Source: Wenzhouxiangellaceae bacterium (GTDB taxonomy: Bacteria > Pseudomonadota > Gammaproteobacteria > Xanthomonadales > Wenzhouxiangellaceae). Taken from it: a stretch of 64,000 bases of DNA. Shown here one piece after another: positions 16,731 through 25,686 of this stretch. The notes below the pieces were generated by a model that was not told where the DNA came from, made no database searches, and saw only the letters and a list, made by a program, of their open reading frames with translations. The translations under genes were made by a program, and so were the position numbers. The stretch's first letter is position 1, and each line of letters begins with the position of its first letter. Where the stretch lies: the NCBI GenBank assembly GCA_028289455.1, contig JANQPN010000060.1, positions 1 to 64,000 of the forward strand. The letters run 5' to 3'.

Positions 16731-17482
16731 TGCTGCTCTCCCGCCAGGTTGTCAAATTCCATCACCGCGGTATACAGGCTCTGAACCGTTCCCGTCTGCA
16801 CCGGAATTTGGCTGAAGCTGAGCCGCCAGTTACCGGCTTCCTGCAGGTTCACGATGGCGAAGCCCATGTCATCGCTGCGGGTGGTTTGCACTGCCCCGGT
16901 AGACAGGTTTTCCGCAGTCAGCGTAGCGCCGGGCACTGCCCGGCCGGAAAGATACAGCCTGACCGGGAAGTCACTGCCGGCAGGCAGCAGCGTCGGATCG
17001 GCCATCGCTCTAATGCTGATCGGATAGGGGCTCTTGGCCAGGAATGACTGCATCGGCCGGTTTCTGTTGGCTGATGAGCGGCGCAGATATTTACCTGAAA
17101 CATAATGAGTAAAAATACCTGTGCGGATAGATGTCAGATTCGGCTGAATGGCCTGTATTTCAGCGGCGCTTAGCTCTATGCCAGGCTGAAACCATTGCAT
17201 ACCGATCACTCCGGTATCTTCCATCAGCATGGGAATAATCAAATCATCGCTGCCTTCCGGTTTGATGTTCAACTGCCGCCCGGCAGCACTGACGGTAATG
17301 CGGCTGATATCAAATACAGCAGCAGGTGTCGAAGCACGCTGTCGGTCACTCGGAACCATACGATTGGCAGATTGACCGTCCGTGGTTACTATCGGCTCAA
17401 AATCGATTTCCGGTAATTCAATTGCCGCACCATCGGCAATCAACAGCAGGGTTAACAGCAGTAATAAGGCTGTCTTTTTCAT
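16727..17482 (-). CDS. secreted protein with DUF4198-like C-terminal beta domain
   Basis: The 251-residue protein carries a signal peptide (MKKTALLLLLTLLLIADG). The C-terminal part reads like a carboxypeptidase-regulatory/DUF4198 beta-sandwich: PVRLYLSGRAVPGATLTAE followed by FAIVNLQEAGNWRL. The N-terminal half has no recognised domain. Its stop overlaps the start of the BNR-propeller gene by 4 bp, so the two products are made together and may form an envelope pair. The gene is divergent from the membrane AraC-type regulator, which is a likely controller. Confidence 0.7.
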   Translation of the reverse strand: MKKTALLLLLTLLLIADGAAIELPEIDFEPIVTTDGQSANRMVPSDRQRASTPAAVFDISRITVSAAGRQLNIKPEGSDDLIIPMLMEDTGVIGMQWFQPGIELSAAEIQAIQPNLTSIRTGIFTHYVSGKYLRRSSANRNRPMQSFLAKSPYPISIRAMADPTLLPAGSDFPVRLYLSGRAVPGATLTAENLSTGAVQTTRSDDMGFAIVNLQEAGNWRLSFSQIPVQTGTVQSLYTAVMEFDNLAGEQQ

Positions 17483-17649
17483 ATACAGGTCCTGTCGATC
17501 GGAAAAATTAAGCTTGCCCCTTGATCAGCAACTAAAGTCTTAGTGCTTTGGTTAGGATATCATTGACGACAACAGGTTCAAAACCGGCACACCCGATAAC
17601 TCAGTCAGTTCATGCCTTCCCGCAACAACCCAGCGTTGTATCGATAACC

Positions 17650-18738
17650 ATGCTGTTTGCAGAAGCATTTTTTCGCAGTTCGGCAACTATTGTTGCTTTA
17701 TTGTGCGCCATATTATTAATCAGAGACGCACGAATGCTGCAGCCTTCAAAATGGATTGCTTTATTTCTGCTTTCTTTGGCATGCGGAGCCATTATTCATA
17801 CCGCTCAGGGCATCGCTCCACCTGTGATGGTGCGGGCTGTCCTGCTACCCGTCAGTTCCGCTGTGATTGTACTGTTGTGGATCGCAACACGGTCATTTTT
17901 TGATGACGAATTCCGGTTCGGGTTGATTGACGGCATCATTCTGGTGCTGTGGTTCACACTCAGCTCATTCAGTTATCCGGCACTGATCACCAACACCTCA
18001 TATACCTGGACATGGCCCGGTATATCCAGAGAAGTGCTGTCCTATGGCCTGGTAATACACATTGTATTTGTGGTGTTAAGCGGTTCAGCGCCCGATCTGG
18101 TCGAATCGCGCCGGCGGGCCCGGGCCGGGTTTACGTTTTGTATTCTGTTTATCTACCTTTTTAATAAAGCCGGCGAAACCATCTACGGCGTGGCCGGGCT
18201 GCCAATTTGGTTCACCGCCATACTTTATGGCCTGATTACCGTTCTGCTCAGTCGTGCACTTCTTGCCTTGATACGTCTGGATACACAGACACTCGGTTCC
18301 GGTAACCCGGCGGTTAATACAGCTTTACCTGCACCAGCTGTTTCACCTGAGCAGCAACGTCTGATCGACCGATTAACAGAAATTATCGAAGACGAATGTG
18401 CCTATCTTGAACCGGAATTGTCTGTGCGGGCGCTAGCCAGCCGTATCGGCATACCTGAGCATAGACTTCGGGCACTGATCAATCAGTCCATGGGGTTCAG
18501 GAATTTCCGCAGTTATCTGAACGGGTACCGGATAAAACATTCCGTTTCACTCCTGACTGCCAACACCGGCGAAAATGTGTCCATCGCCGACATTGCCATG
18601 CGCTCCGGCTTCGGTTCACTGGCCACGTTCAACCGGCTGTTCAAATCCAGCACCGGTGTATCGCCACGGGAAATGAAACTGCAGCTGCAAACTGAAACAG
18701 CCGGAAAAGAAAAAAACTCTCCTCATTTTCAAAACTGA
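17650..18738 (+). CDS. membrane AraC-family regulator
   Basis: The protein has an N-terminal membrane domain of about seven helices (from LFAEAFFRSSATIVALL) and a C-terminal AraC HTH domain. The latter shows LSVRALASRIGIPEHRLRAL, the linker and IADIAMRSGFGSLATFNRLF. I choose ATG 17650 (362 residues) because family members begin directly with the first helix; the frame is open back to a TTG at 17548, which would add 34 residues. Such regulators probably sense an envelope signal through the membrane part. It is divergent from the secreted-protein/propeller operon and is probably its regulator. No clear ribosome site precedes the chosen start. Confidence 0.8.
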   Translation: MLFAEAFFRSSATIVALLCAILLIRDARMLQPSKWIALFLLSLACGAIIHTAQGIAPPVMVRAVLLPVSSAVIVLLWIATRSFFDDEFRFGLIDGIILVLWFTLSSFSYPALITNTSYTWTWPGISREVLSYGLVIHIVFVVLSGSAPDLVESRRRARAGFTFCILFIYLFNKAGETIYGVAGLPIWFTAILYGLITVLLSRALLALIRLDTQTLGSGNPAVNTALPAPAVSPEQQRLIDRLTEIIEDECAYLEPELSVRALASRIGIPEHRLRALINQSMGFRNFRSYLNGYRIKHSVSLLTANTGENVSIADIAMRSGFGSLATFNRLFKSSTGVSPREMKLQLQTETAGKEKNSPHFQN

Positions 18739-18829
18739 TGAGACCTTATTGCTTAATGCCTCTAGCATCCATCCCGCAACACTACGCACGTCATCGGGCG
18801 ATGCGTATGCTTCGGCTTTGGAGTAACAC

Positions 18830-19546
18830 ATGAGCAATGCAATCATCACCATGTTTTCGCAGATCGGGATTGTCGCAATCCTTGGTTTTTGCGGGGCTGT
18901 ATTTTTTCGGGAACAGTTTAACTGGCGCTGGTTCTGTTTCGGTCTGATTTTATATATTGTTTATGAGGTGCTGCTGATTCGCGGGCTGTATACCATTCCG
19001 AGGCTGTTTCCTGATGCGGCATGGAACTGGGACGGCAAGTTGCTGGCGATGACCGGTATGCTGATCATTGCTTCGATACTGCCATCCGGATGGCGGCGGA
19101 TCGGCTTAACACTCCATCAAGGCGATAAACCCTGGCCGGCCTATGCGGTGACCGCTGGCCTTGCGGTGTTCTTTTTCGGCGTGGCGCTGCTGGCCGGCGA
19201 CGGGGCTGATGACTGGGAAACCATTGCTTTTCAGTGGACCATGCCGGGTTTTGATGAAGAGATTTTCTATCGCGGCATTCTACTGCTGGCCATGAATGAG
19301 GCGTTTACCCGCAAAACTTCGATTTTCGGTGCACCCATCGGTTATGGCGGTATTCTGGTTTCTGTTCTGTTCGGCATAGCACACGCTTTATCTTTCGGCA
19401 GTCAAGGATTTGAATTTGAAGTGTGGACGTTTCTGGTAACCGGGCCGCCGGCATTGATACTACTGTGGCTGCGCGAGCGCACCGGCAGTCTGTTGTTACC
19501 CATTTTCGCGCACAATATCGCTAATGGTATCGGCACGCTGATTTAG
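18830..19546 (+). CDS. CPBP family intramembrane metalloprotease
   Basis: This is a 238-residue membrane protein with about six to seven helices. The CPBP (CAAX protease/bacteriocin-processing, Abi) motifs are complete: E143-E144-x-x-x-R148 in FDEEIFYRG, H185 in FGIAHA, and H228 with N229 in FAHNIANG. Members cleave within the membrane; in bacteria they serve prenyl-protein-like processing, bacteriocin self-immunity or regulated proteolysis. It lies 91 bp after the AraC gene on the same strand and converges on the Spy-like gene. The substrate is unknown. Confidence 0.88.
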   Translation: MSNAIITMFSQIGIVAILGFCGAVFFREQFNWRWFCFGLILYIVYEVLLIRGLYTIPRLFPDAAWNWDGKLLAMTGMLIIASILPSGWRRIGLTLHQGDKPWPAYAVTAGLAVFFFGVALLAGDGADDWETIAFQWTMPGFDEEIFYRGILLLAMNEAFTRKTSIFGAPIGYGGILVSVLFGIAHALSFGSQGFEFEVWTFLVTGPPALILLWLRERTGSLLLPIFAHNIANGIGTLI

Positions 19547-19560
19547 CCGGCATCTACCGT

Positions 19561-19998
19561 TTATCTGCGCCGCCTGTGTGATTCAACCAACTCCTTTCGA
19601 GTCTCAAGATCCAGTTTAGGAATGATCTCACTGAGTACTTCGCTGGTTGCCAGGTTAAATTCGTGGTTGGCCTGTTCCCGTTCCACAATAGCCGCCTGAA
19701 AAGCAGGGGAATTGATTTCTGTTTCCATCATCAGGCGTGCAATCCTCCGGTTGGCCTTCAACCGGCGCTGGTTGAGTCTGGCCAGTTCGCCACGTTGCAA
19801 TTCCATGGTTCCACGCAGCTCCTCCCTGACTTCTATCGGCAGGTTGCGCTCCAGCTGGCCTAAGGTAAATCTGATTGGCGGCGCTTCGCTGCCACGGTAG
19901 CTTTGACCGATCAGCGAACCAATCCAAAACAAATTGCCCAATAACGAAATGCCCAATGCCAGCAACAGCCAGCGGCTTTTCAGGGAGATGGTGGTCAT
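19561..19998 (-). CDS. periplasmic heavy-metal-sensor-like (Spy/CpxP/CnrX-type) protein
   Basis: The 145-residue protein has an N-terminal membrane anchor (about residues 10-31) and an all-alpha periplasmic domain rich in Arg, Glu and Leu. The pattern (REELRGTMELQRGELARLNQRR, split by a helix break) fits the periplasmic heavy-metal sensor family, which includes ZraP, CnrX and Spy-like proteins. It is the third gene of an ECF sigma/anti-sigma operon and overlaps the anti-sigma gene by 4 bp. By analogy with CnrYXH it would transmit a periplasmic signal to the anti-sigma factor. No His/Met-rich metal site is obvious. Confidence 0.75.
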   Translation of the reverse strand: MTTISLKSRWLLLALGISLLGNLFWIGSLIGQSYRGSEAPPIRFTLGQLERNLPIEVREELRGTMELQRGELARLNQRRLKANRRIARLMMETEINSPAFQAAIVEREQANHEFNLATSEVLSEIIPKLDLETRKELVESHRRRR

Positions 19999-20504
19999 AA
20001 GCTGATCTCCTCGATTGAGGTAACTTCCTGAATCAACGCATGGCTCAGATCAATTTCCTGCACGTTATCCTGCCATGCGCCGTAGGCCACGCCACAGACA
20101 ATGGCCAGCGCCATCCCACCAGCCGGCAGCAGCGCATTACCCGGTGTCAGCTGGATAAGCTCTTCATCGATAAAAATCTGGATTTTCTGCAGCAGCTTTT
20201 GCCAGACACTGATCTTGTCCAGACGATCCGGACTTAAGGTATCCGGCGCTTCGACCAGTTTTTCCAGGAATCTGGATGATGGATCATCCATATCCATCCG
20301 GGCTGTATCGCGAAACAGTGTCTGTGCAGTTCTGTTCAGCAACATGTCGAGCTCGATATGTTCGTTATAGGCATCCGCCCCCCGGGATGTGCCCAGCAGT
20401 TTTCTGGCATTGTCCTGCAGCTCAACAGGCCAGGTATCGATATCCGATCCATATTTCATTAAGTCCTGTTTAAAGCTTTCCAGGGATTTTCCCGCGTTAT
20501 TCAT
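19995..20504 (-). CDS. probable anti-sigma factor, single-pass membrane protein
   Basis: The 169-residue protein has a cytoplasmic helical N-terminal part (from SLESFKQDLMKYGSDIDTWP), one transmembrane helix around residues 124-143 (LLPAGGMALAIVCGVAYGAW) and a short acidic periplasmic tail. Position and topology, directly after an ECF sigma gene and before a Spy-like sensor, point to an anti-sigma factor that holds the sigma factor at the membrane. No zinc-binding HxxxCxxC motif is present, so it is not of the ZAS type. Identification rests mainly on context. Confidence 0.65.
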   Translation of the reverse strand: MNNAGKSLESFKQDLMKYGSDIDTWPVELQDNARKLLGTSRGADAYNEHIELDMLLNRTAQTLFRDTARMDMDDPSSRFLEKLVEAPDTLSPDRLDKISVWQKLLQKIQIFIDEELIQLTPGNALLPAGGMALAIVCGVAYGAWQDNVQEIDLSHALIQEVTSIEEISL

Positions 20505-20538
20505 CTTTCATTACCTGTTGTTTGTGCTGCTCAGTCAT

Positions 20539-21099
20539 CTATGCCGTCTGCCCTGAACTGATCTGAAGTTTCGCTTTCAGTGCCTCTCGGCTTCTCATTA
20601 ATAGCGATTCAAAGGCTTTGGGGCTGATGTCCATCACCGCAGCGGCATCTTTCATATTTAAACCATCAAAATGAAACAGCATGATGGCCAGGGTCTGCCG
20701 TTGTTTCAGCTGGCCGACCCTATTCATTACCGTCACCAACTGTTCTTCTTTTTCCAGCTGTTCGGAAGCGCCCGGACGAAAGTCTGATACATCATATTCC
20801 TGCGGTAGTTCATCAGGCTTTTTGCGTCGCTTTTCATCGATACACCGGTTGACTATCAGACGATGAAACCAGGTTGTGAAACTGGCTTTACCGGGTTTAA
20901 AAGTCTGTGGGCTGGTCCACAGTTTCAGGAAAGCATCCTGAACGATATCCTCGGCCAGTTGTACATCATTCAGAATGCCTAACGCCAGGTTCCGATATCG
21001 TAACCCGTACCGACGGACCAGGGTGGCGTAGGCTTCGCGATTCTGGTCTGCCACCAGGCCAATCAGTCGCTCGTCTTCAAGATTGTCAGAAGCAATCAT
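20539..21099 (-). CDS. ECF-type RNA polymerase sigma factor
   Basis: The 186-residue protein has sigma-70 region 2 (QLAEDIVQDAFLKLW, then FTTWFHRLIVNRCIDEKRR) and region 4 (QRQTLAIMLFHFDGLNMKDAA followed by a helix-turn-helix ending KAFESLLMRSREALK). The linker is acidic. It starts a three-gene operon with the probable anti-sigma factor and the Spy-like sensor. ECF factors of this layout usually drive envelope or metal stress genes and their own operon. The neighbouring DUF6515-like gene 77 bp upstream is transcribed in the same direction and is a possible target. Confidence 0.93.
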   Translation of the reverse strand: MIASDNLEDERLIGLVADQNREAYATLVRRYGLRYRNLALGILNDVQLAEDIVQDAFLKLWTSPQTFKPGKASFTTWFHRLIVNRCIDEKRRKKPDELPQEYDVSDFRPGASEQLEKEEQLVTVMNRVGQLKQRQTLAIMLFHFDGLNMKDAAAVMDISPKAFESLLMRSREALKAKLQISSGQTA

Positions 21100-21175
21100 T
21101 GGGATTCAGGGTGTCCGACCAACATCCTTCAAACGGTTGCAGCAGGCTGCCAGGAGACAACCTGCTGCGTTCCGC

Positions 21176-22129
21176 TTAATTAACTGAATAACCCCGTCCT
21201 TCAAGGCAGGCGGTCATAGCCCGCATATAAAGTGACTGGCCGGCTTCATCAGTTTCGGTAGAAGTCACCGGATTAAAGCCGCTTTCCTCGGCACCCCAGC
21301 GATGGCACTCGTAGCGGTCCTGCTCCACCTGCTCGTCGCTTTGCCCTTCAGTCGGATACACCACCAGTTCCTGGATAGGCGAGGTTTCATCGGCTGCTGG
21401 TTCCGCTTCAGACAATTCCTGCAGTTCCTCTTCATCAACGCCTTCCGGCTGTTCCACCACTACGTATTGGGTGGTTGTCGGCTCGTACACATAGTAGGTG
21501 CGGTTAACGTAGAAAAAGCGCCTTGGGCCGATGTAAAAATCCACATAACCAAACGGCAGTACCGCGATGCTGGCACCTATCGGGGCAACGACTACCACGT
21601 AGCGGTTACCGGCCGCACGGTAGTACACACCCGAGCTGTAATAGAAACGGCTACCGCCCAGGACAAAGGACACATGCACACTCGGTAATACATTTACATG
21701 TACGCCTATCCGATGCGCGTGATAATGCCGGTGAGTATGCACCCGGTTGTAGTGCCGTCTATCCTGACGACGATCCTGGCGCCTGTCCTGACGGCGATCC
21801 TGGCGTCTGTCCTGACGATTATCCTGACGTCTTTCCTGGCGAATATCTTCGCGCCTGTCCTGACGATTATCTCTGATATCGTCTCTGCGGTCCTGACGGT
21901 TCTCGCGCCGGTTTTCGTTACGATCCTGACGGTTTTCCCGGCGGTTCTGGTTATGTTGCTGGCGATTTTGCCGGCGATCCTGCTGGATACCCTGCCGGTT
22001 GCTTATCCGATTATTGGCGATTTGCTTTCTTTCCTGCGATAACGAAGCGCCATAAACCGGCTGTGCCGTGGTAATAGTGATGCTGCTCAGTAATACTGCA
22101 GCGGCGATAGTGATTGCTGTACGTTTCAT
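21176..22129 (-). CDS. secreted Arg/Gln/Asp-rich protein (DUF6515-like)
   Basis: I place the start at ATG 22129 (317 residues), with AGGAAG 7 nt upstream; ATG 22132 is equally possible and the frame stays open further upstream. A signal peptide (ending near TAQPVYGA) is followed by about 100 residues of low-complexity DRRQ/NRRE repeats. A His-rich stretch (HTHRHYHAHRIG) follows, then a beta domain with Tyr-rich phrases (YRAAGNRYVVVVAPIGAS, FYVNRTYYVYEP) typical of DUF6515 envelope proteins. The C-terminal region has an ECHRWGAEESGF motif, recalling a glycine-zipper-like or DUF6515 tail. The repeat DNA may cause length variation between strains. Confidence 0.75.
   Translation of the reverse strand: MKRTAITIAAAVLLSSITITTAQPVYGASLSQERKQIANNRISNRQGIQQDRRQNRQQHNQNRRENRQDRNENRRENRQDRRDDIRDNRQDRREDIRQERRQDNRQDRRQDRRQDRRQDRRQDRRHYNRVHTHRHYHAHRIGVHVNVLPSVHVSFVLGGSRFYYSSGVYYRAAGNRYVVVVAPIGASIAVLPFGYVDFYIGPRRFFYVNRTYYVYEPTTTQYVVVEQPEGVDEEELQELSEAEPAADETSPIQELVVYPTEGQSDEQVEQDRYECHRWGAEESGFNPVTSTETDEAGQSLYMRAMTACLEGRGYSVN
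21755..21985. repeat. in-frame low-complexity repeat (about 12/24-bp units)
   Basis: Degenerate units of the form CCTGACGGCGATCCTGGCG recur about every 12-24 bp inside the DUF6515-like gene and encode DRRQ/DNRQ/ENRR tetrapeptides. The period is a multiple of three, so copy changes would keep the frame. The palindromic look of single units comes from coding Arg/Gln/Asp alternation and is not a CRISPR. Confidence 0.75.
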
Positions 22130-22338
22130 CATTTTTCTTCCTATCATCAAGTTGAAAACAGCACATGTTTGTCCGTGCTTCGATAGTTGATACGGACCAG
22201 AAATGAAAATCCCTCGAAAATTTTCTATTAAACATACGCAAAGATGTCTTCGCAGACAATTTGACTTTAGCGTTGATAGGACAGATTCGAGTTGGAAAGC
22301 TGCCCGGACGGGCAGGAACGGCAATAGATAAATAGCTT

Positions 22339-22361
22339 AAGCCTGGCCGCTGGTCAGGCTT
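22339..22361. terminator. hairpin after the beta-helix gene
   Basis: An imperfect 10-bp stem (22339-22348 against 22352-22361, one G-U or A-C pair depending on strand) encloses a 3-nt loop. It lies between the end of the beta-helix gene (22416) and the start of the DUF6515-like gene. The T-run is on the plus strand, so termination of the minus-strand beta-helix gene is only tentative. Confidence 0.4.
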
Positions 22362-22415
22362 TTAAACGCTGAAATGAGAGATGTTTAACCCGATTTAAGA
22401 TTATCGTGCTACCGG

Positions 22416-23534
22416 CTAGGTCGCTTCAAAGCCGCTGATGAAAAACACCTCAGCCGGGCCATCACCCTGAATTTCCACCGAGCCAACGTCAACACTTTCA
22501 TTGACCAGCCGGGTTAAACCACGCTGGTCGGTTGCCGGCAGGTTTTCGTTGATACCGGCATCAATGGCCGGGCTGCCTTCCAGAGGCAGATGGGTGAGTG
22601 TCGGTCCGCCGTTATCAGCCAAAGGGCCTAACACGGGGTCCAGAGGAGCGCCTGGTGTACCGGTCTGGTCATTGGGCTGGTTGAACACTCCAATGGTGCC
22701 GTCGGTCGCCGAAACCTGGCTGATCAGGTTGCCGCCGGCAGAAGTCACCGCCGTGGGCGCACCCAGGTTGCAGAAATCATTAGCCGCCGGCAAACCGCCC
22801 AGACCCATGCCGTTGTTGCCGCTGACAATGCTGTTCTGGACATTGATGATGGTGCCGATATTACCGATACCCCCACCACAGTTTTGCGCAGTGTTGTTGA
22901 TTACGGTCGAGTTGGCGATGTCCAGCGTACCGCCGAGATTAGTGATTGCACCGCCGTCATTGCCGGTCTGATTGTTGCTCAGAATGGAATTACGGATCAC
23001 CAGCAGCGAACCGGTCGGGTTGTTGATGGCGCCACCGAAGTTACCTGTCGTGTTGTTGGATAGGGTAGTGTTGGTCAGGTTCAGCGTGGATGAGCCGCTG
23101 TTATCGATGGCGCCACCATTGCCTGCTGAATTGTTGTTGATCAGCATACTGTTGGTAATAGTCAGCGTGGTGCCGGTCAGGCTGATGGCGCCGCCCGGTG
23201 AGGCATTGCCGTTCATCATGGTCAGATTACTGATCCCCACGGTCGAACCACCGCCAATGGTGAAAAAGCGCGTGACATTGTTGCCGTCCAGGGTAATCAC
23301 ATTGCCGTCGATACCGGTGATCTGGATATCCTGGGTAATGCTGATAGGGCTGGCGAAAGTGATGGTGGTATCAAACAGCGATGCATCAAATACGATTTCA
23401 TCGCCATTAATGGCATCGGCCACAGCCTGGCGCAGGCTGCCGGCACCGCTGTCGTTGTTATTGGTAACCGTGATGGTTTCCGCAACAGCCGCGGTACTCA
23501 GCGACAATGTTAATAGGGTGGTTATTAAGCGCAT
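22416..23534 (-). CDS. secreted right-handed beta-helix protein (choice-of-anchor Q type) with ISGFE tag
   Basis: The 372-residue protein has a signal peptide (ends AAVAET). Repeated NN-rich turns of a parallel beta-helix follow (NSMLINNNSAGNGGAID, NTTLSNNTTGNFGGAIN, NSILSNNQTGNDGGAI). The C-terminal region DPVLGPLADNGGPTLTHL plus SPAIDAG is the hallmark of choice-of-anchor Q proteins. The last residues are FFISGFEAT, resembling the C-terminal endings of three other secreted proteins in the window. It is probably cell-surface or extracellular. The gene is followed by a hairpin and preceded by a degenerate hydrolase fragment. The function is unknown; these proteins are often polymorphic surface components. 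Confidence 0.85.
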   Translation of the reverse strand: MRLITTLLTLSLSTAAVAETITVTNNNDSGAGSLRQAVADAINGDEIVFDASLFDTTITFASPISITQDIQITGIDGNVITLDGNNVTRFFTIGGGSTVGISNLTMMNGNASPGGAISLTGTTLTITNSMLINNNSAGNGGAIDNSGSSTLNLTNTTLSNNTTGNFGGAINNPTGSLLVIRNSILSNNQTGNDGGAITNLGGTLDIANSTVINNTAQNCGGGIGNIGTIINVQNSIVSGNNGMGLGGLPAANDFCNLGAPTAVTSAGGNLISQVSATDGTIGVFNQPNDQTGTPGAPLDPVLGPLADNGGPTLTHLPLEGSPAIDAGINENLPATDQRGLTRLVNESVDVGSVEIQGDGPAEVFFISGFEAT

Positions 23535-23591
23535 GGGTACTTAACTTGTTGTGACCATGCACAGTAGACATATGTGGTCCGGGTTTGCTTA

Positions 23592-23775
23592 CAAAGATCA
23601 GCTTAATAGCATGATTCTATTCACTGCTGTGCAGCGGGATATCGGTTATTCGGCTGATTTCCAGTTTTCCGGGATACGCAATCCAGCTGATAATAATGCG
23701 GAAACCTTTGCAGAAAATCTGACGATTGGCGAAGGTGATATCAGAGACTGTGCTCTCAGCACCACTGGAGAAAAA
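23592..23775 (+). pseudogene. remnant of a TAP-like hydrolase gene (paralogue of 36085-38259)
   Basis: Reading the plus strand from 23592 gives a short open stretch. Its central part (QRDIGYSADFQFSGIRNPAD, then FAENLTIGEGDIRDCALSTTG) closely matches residues about 178-222 of the intact hydrolase at 36085-38259 (QRGIGYSGDFCQFYGTRNPAD, FAEYLKLGEGDISDCALSATA). The rest of that 724-residue protein is missing, and there is no signal peptide or nucleophile region. It is therefore a decayed partial duplicate, not a gene. Confidence 0.75.
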
Positions 23776-23848
23776 TGCTTCCCGCTTCTTTGACACGCGG
23801 TGAGGGGACGAAGGTTGCTCTAAAAAGGACTGCTTCATAACCCAGCAC

Positions 23849-24019
23849 TCAGCTCATATCCAGGTAACGCCCTCCTTTTGGTCGTTTGTCAGGTGCCTTT
23901 CTACCTTGACCGTAAAATTCTGTTTGGCTTAAAACCTCATTCCAAGCTATCAACACATCAAATGGCATCTCCTCAGGAGCACCCAAAGGGGTCGAGCTTT
24001 CTCCTTTCAGGCGCGCCAC
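23849..24019 (-). CDS. small ORF or gene remnant (56 aa)
   Basis: The minus strand has an open frame from GTG 24019 to TGA 23849; it is also open upstream to the end of the FG-GAP gene. The peptide looks like real protein (VARLKGESSTPLGAPEEMPF, then GRKAPDKRPKGGRYLDMS) and not random translation, but I cannot name a family. The ribosome site is poor. It may be the C-terminal remnant of a lost gene, which would fit the adjoining hydrolase fragment. Confidence 0.35.
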   Translation of the reverse strand: MARLKGESSTPLGAPEEMPFDVLIAWNEVLSQTEFYGQGRKAPDKRPKGGRYLDMS

Positions 24020-24039
24020 TTTAGAGCAGAACCTGTCAG

Positions 24040-25686
24040 CTAATTACATTCCAGGCTCTCAAAACCAGCCAGCGATATAGTATCCGGACCAAAGACAACA
24101 TACGATCTGCCGATATTGAAATCATCGTCACTATCAGCCTGGAAAGCGCCGATTATCACATCGTTGACGCCATCGCCGTTAATATCTTCTACACTGTGGG
24201 CGGATCGTCCGGAAAAATCAGCTATTGAAACACCATTAAGAATATATGCTTCACTGTCGGGAAGATTGCTGACATCAAAACTGCTGCAAAAGCCATTCGT
24301 TTTACCATAGATAATATATGTCTGACCTTCTGAAGCAATATTGGCATCTGCGCTTTGTGCAGTCACTATAAAATCGTCAATGCCGTCTGTATTAAAGTCA
24401 CCTGCAGCCCCAACTGTTTCACCGAAGCGGTCTCTGTTTTCGTTTCCGTTCATGGTGAAGCCATTGCCACCATCTAAGTCACTAAGCTCAAGAACAGGCT
24501 GGAAAGCCTGTGTTTGACCAAAAATCACATAACTCTTGCCAACAGGCCCTGAAGGAGGAGAGTAACCATCCCCGCCGATAATCACATCATCAATACCATC
24601 GCCATTGATGTCACCGGCATTGCTTACTGCACTGCCCGATTTATCATCGATATTGATACCATTGATCATGAAGCCATTGCTGCCGTCAAGATCACTCAGC
24701 TCCATGCTTGCTTGAAAAGCCCCTGACCTCCCAAACACAACATAAGATTGGCCGGCATTATTTCTTCCATCAGGGTTTGCAAATGGTGCGCCAATAATAA
24801 GATCACTGATTCCATCACCATTAATATCTCCTGAATCCACGGATGCGCCGGTACTGATATTGTTGGTGATGCCATTAATTACCACACCATTATCACCATC
24901 GATATCAGCTAAATCGAACTCTAATGGAAATGTGTCAGTACTGCCGAAGACCACCAGTGCATGCGGAATGCCACCAGAGCTGAACCCTCTGGGCGACCCG
25001 ATAATAATGTCATCAATGCCATCATCATTAAAATCCCCTGCATTACTGACTGCATCACCGGCACTGTCAAAGCCGGATGCTCCGAATACTCTGAATCCGT
25101 TGCCGGCACCTATATTGGTCAATTCAATAACAGACTGAAAGGCAGTGGTTTTGCCAAAAATGATATATGCACCACCGGTATTAAAACCCCTGTCCTTCAA
25201 GCCGGGAGCGCCGATAACAATATCGTCTATGCCATCACCGTTGACATCACCGGCATTACTGACAGATTCACCCACATGATCAGCCCGATCATATCCATTC
25301 ATGATGAACCCGTTATCGCCATTCAACAGACTCAGTTCCATATTGGCCGGAAACGGGCCTGCCTGACCGAAAATCACGTAAGCCTGTCCGCTGTACTCGT
25401 CATTAGGGTCGGCATCGGGGGCGCCGATAATCACATCCGAAAAACCATCACCATTGATATCGCCGGCAGAGCTGACCGATGAGCCGGAAAGATCCCTGGG
25501 GTTAATACCGTCCAGTGAGAACCCGTTTTCACCATTTAAATCAGAAAGTTCTAATAATGCGGCAGAAACATCAGCAACACTTAGCAACAATGCTGTGCCG
25601 ATGGCCTGTGATAACCGGGATAAGCTGATTTGCTGAATACCATCAACAACCTTTTTTTTCATTCCTGGCGATTTTTCTGCCTGCAT
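24040..25686 (-). CDS. secreted FG-GAP (integrin-alpha-like) protein with seven repeats
   Basis: The protein (548 residues from ATG 25686; ATG 25662 giving MKKKVVDG is equally good) has a signal-like segment ending near LLLSVADVSA. Seven FG-GAP/VCBS-type repeats follow, each with a Ca-binding loop such as AGDINGDGFSDVIIGAP or AGDFNDDGIDDIIIGSP and a YVIFG strand. Seven repeats make one integrin-type propeller. The C-terminus is ISLAGFESLECN, with the hydrophobic-Gly-Phe-Glu ending shared by other secreted proteins here. It is divergent from a 14-repeat homologue, so the two probably arose by duplication. Surface adhesion or ligand binding is plausible. Confidence 0.85.
   Translation of the reverse strand: MQAEKSPGMKKKVVDGIQQISLSRLSQAIGTALLLSVADVSAALLELSDLNGENGFSLDGINPRDLSGSSVSSAGDINGDGFSDVIIGAPDADPNDEYSGQAYVIFGQAGPFPANMELSLLNGDNGFIMNGYDRADHVGESVSNAGDVNGDGIDDIVIGAPGLKDRGFNTGGAYIIFGKTTAFQSVIELTNIGAGNGFRVFGASGFDSAGDAVSNAGDFNDDGIDDIIIGSPRGFSSGGIPHALVVFGSTDTFPLEFDLADIDGDNGVVINGITNNISTGASVDSGDINGDGISDLIIGAPFANPDGRNNAGQSYVVFGRSGAFQASMELSDLDGSNGFMINGINIDDKSGSAVSNAGDINGDGIDDVIIGGDGYSPPSGPVGKSYVIFGQTQAFQPVLELSDLDGGNGFTMNGNENRDRFGETVGAAGDFNTDGIDDFIVTAQSADANIASEGQTYIIYGKTNGFCSSFDVSNLPDSEAYILNGVSIADFSGRSAHSVEDINGDGVNDVIIGAFQADSDDDFNIGRSYVVFGPDTISLAGFESLECN

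Noticed and set aside
21755..21985. CRISPR-like array of short repeats
   Set aside because: Units are in-frame with DRRQ coding, lack unique spacers and are degenerate; this is coding low complexity.
22500..23540. Plus-strand open frames opposite the beta-helix gene
   Set aside because: The sense strand has a signal peptide and clear beta-helix repeats; the antisense translation is a low-complexity Pro/Leu/Val sequence.
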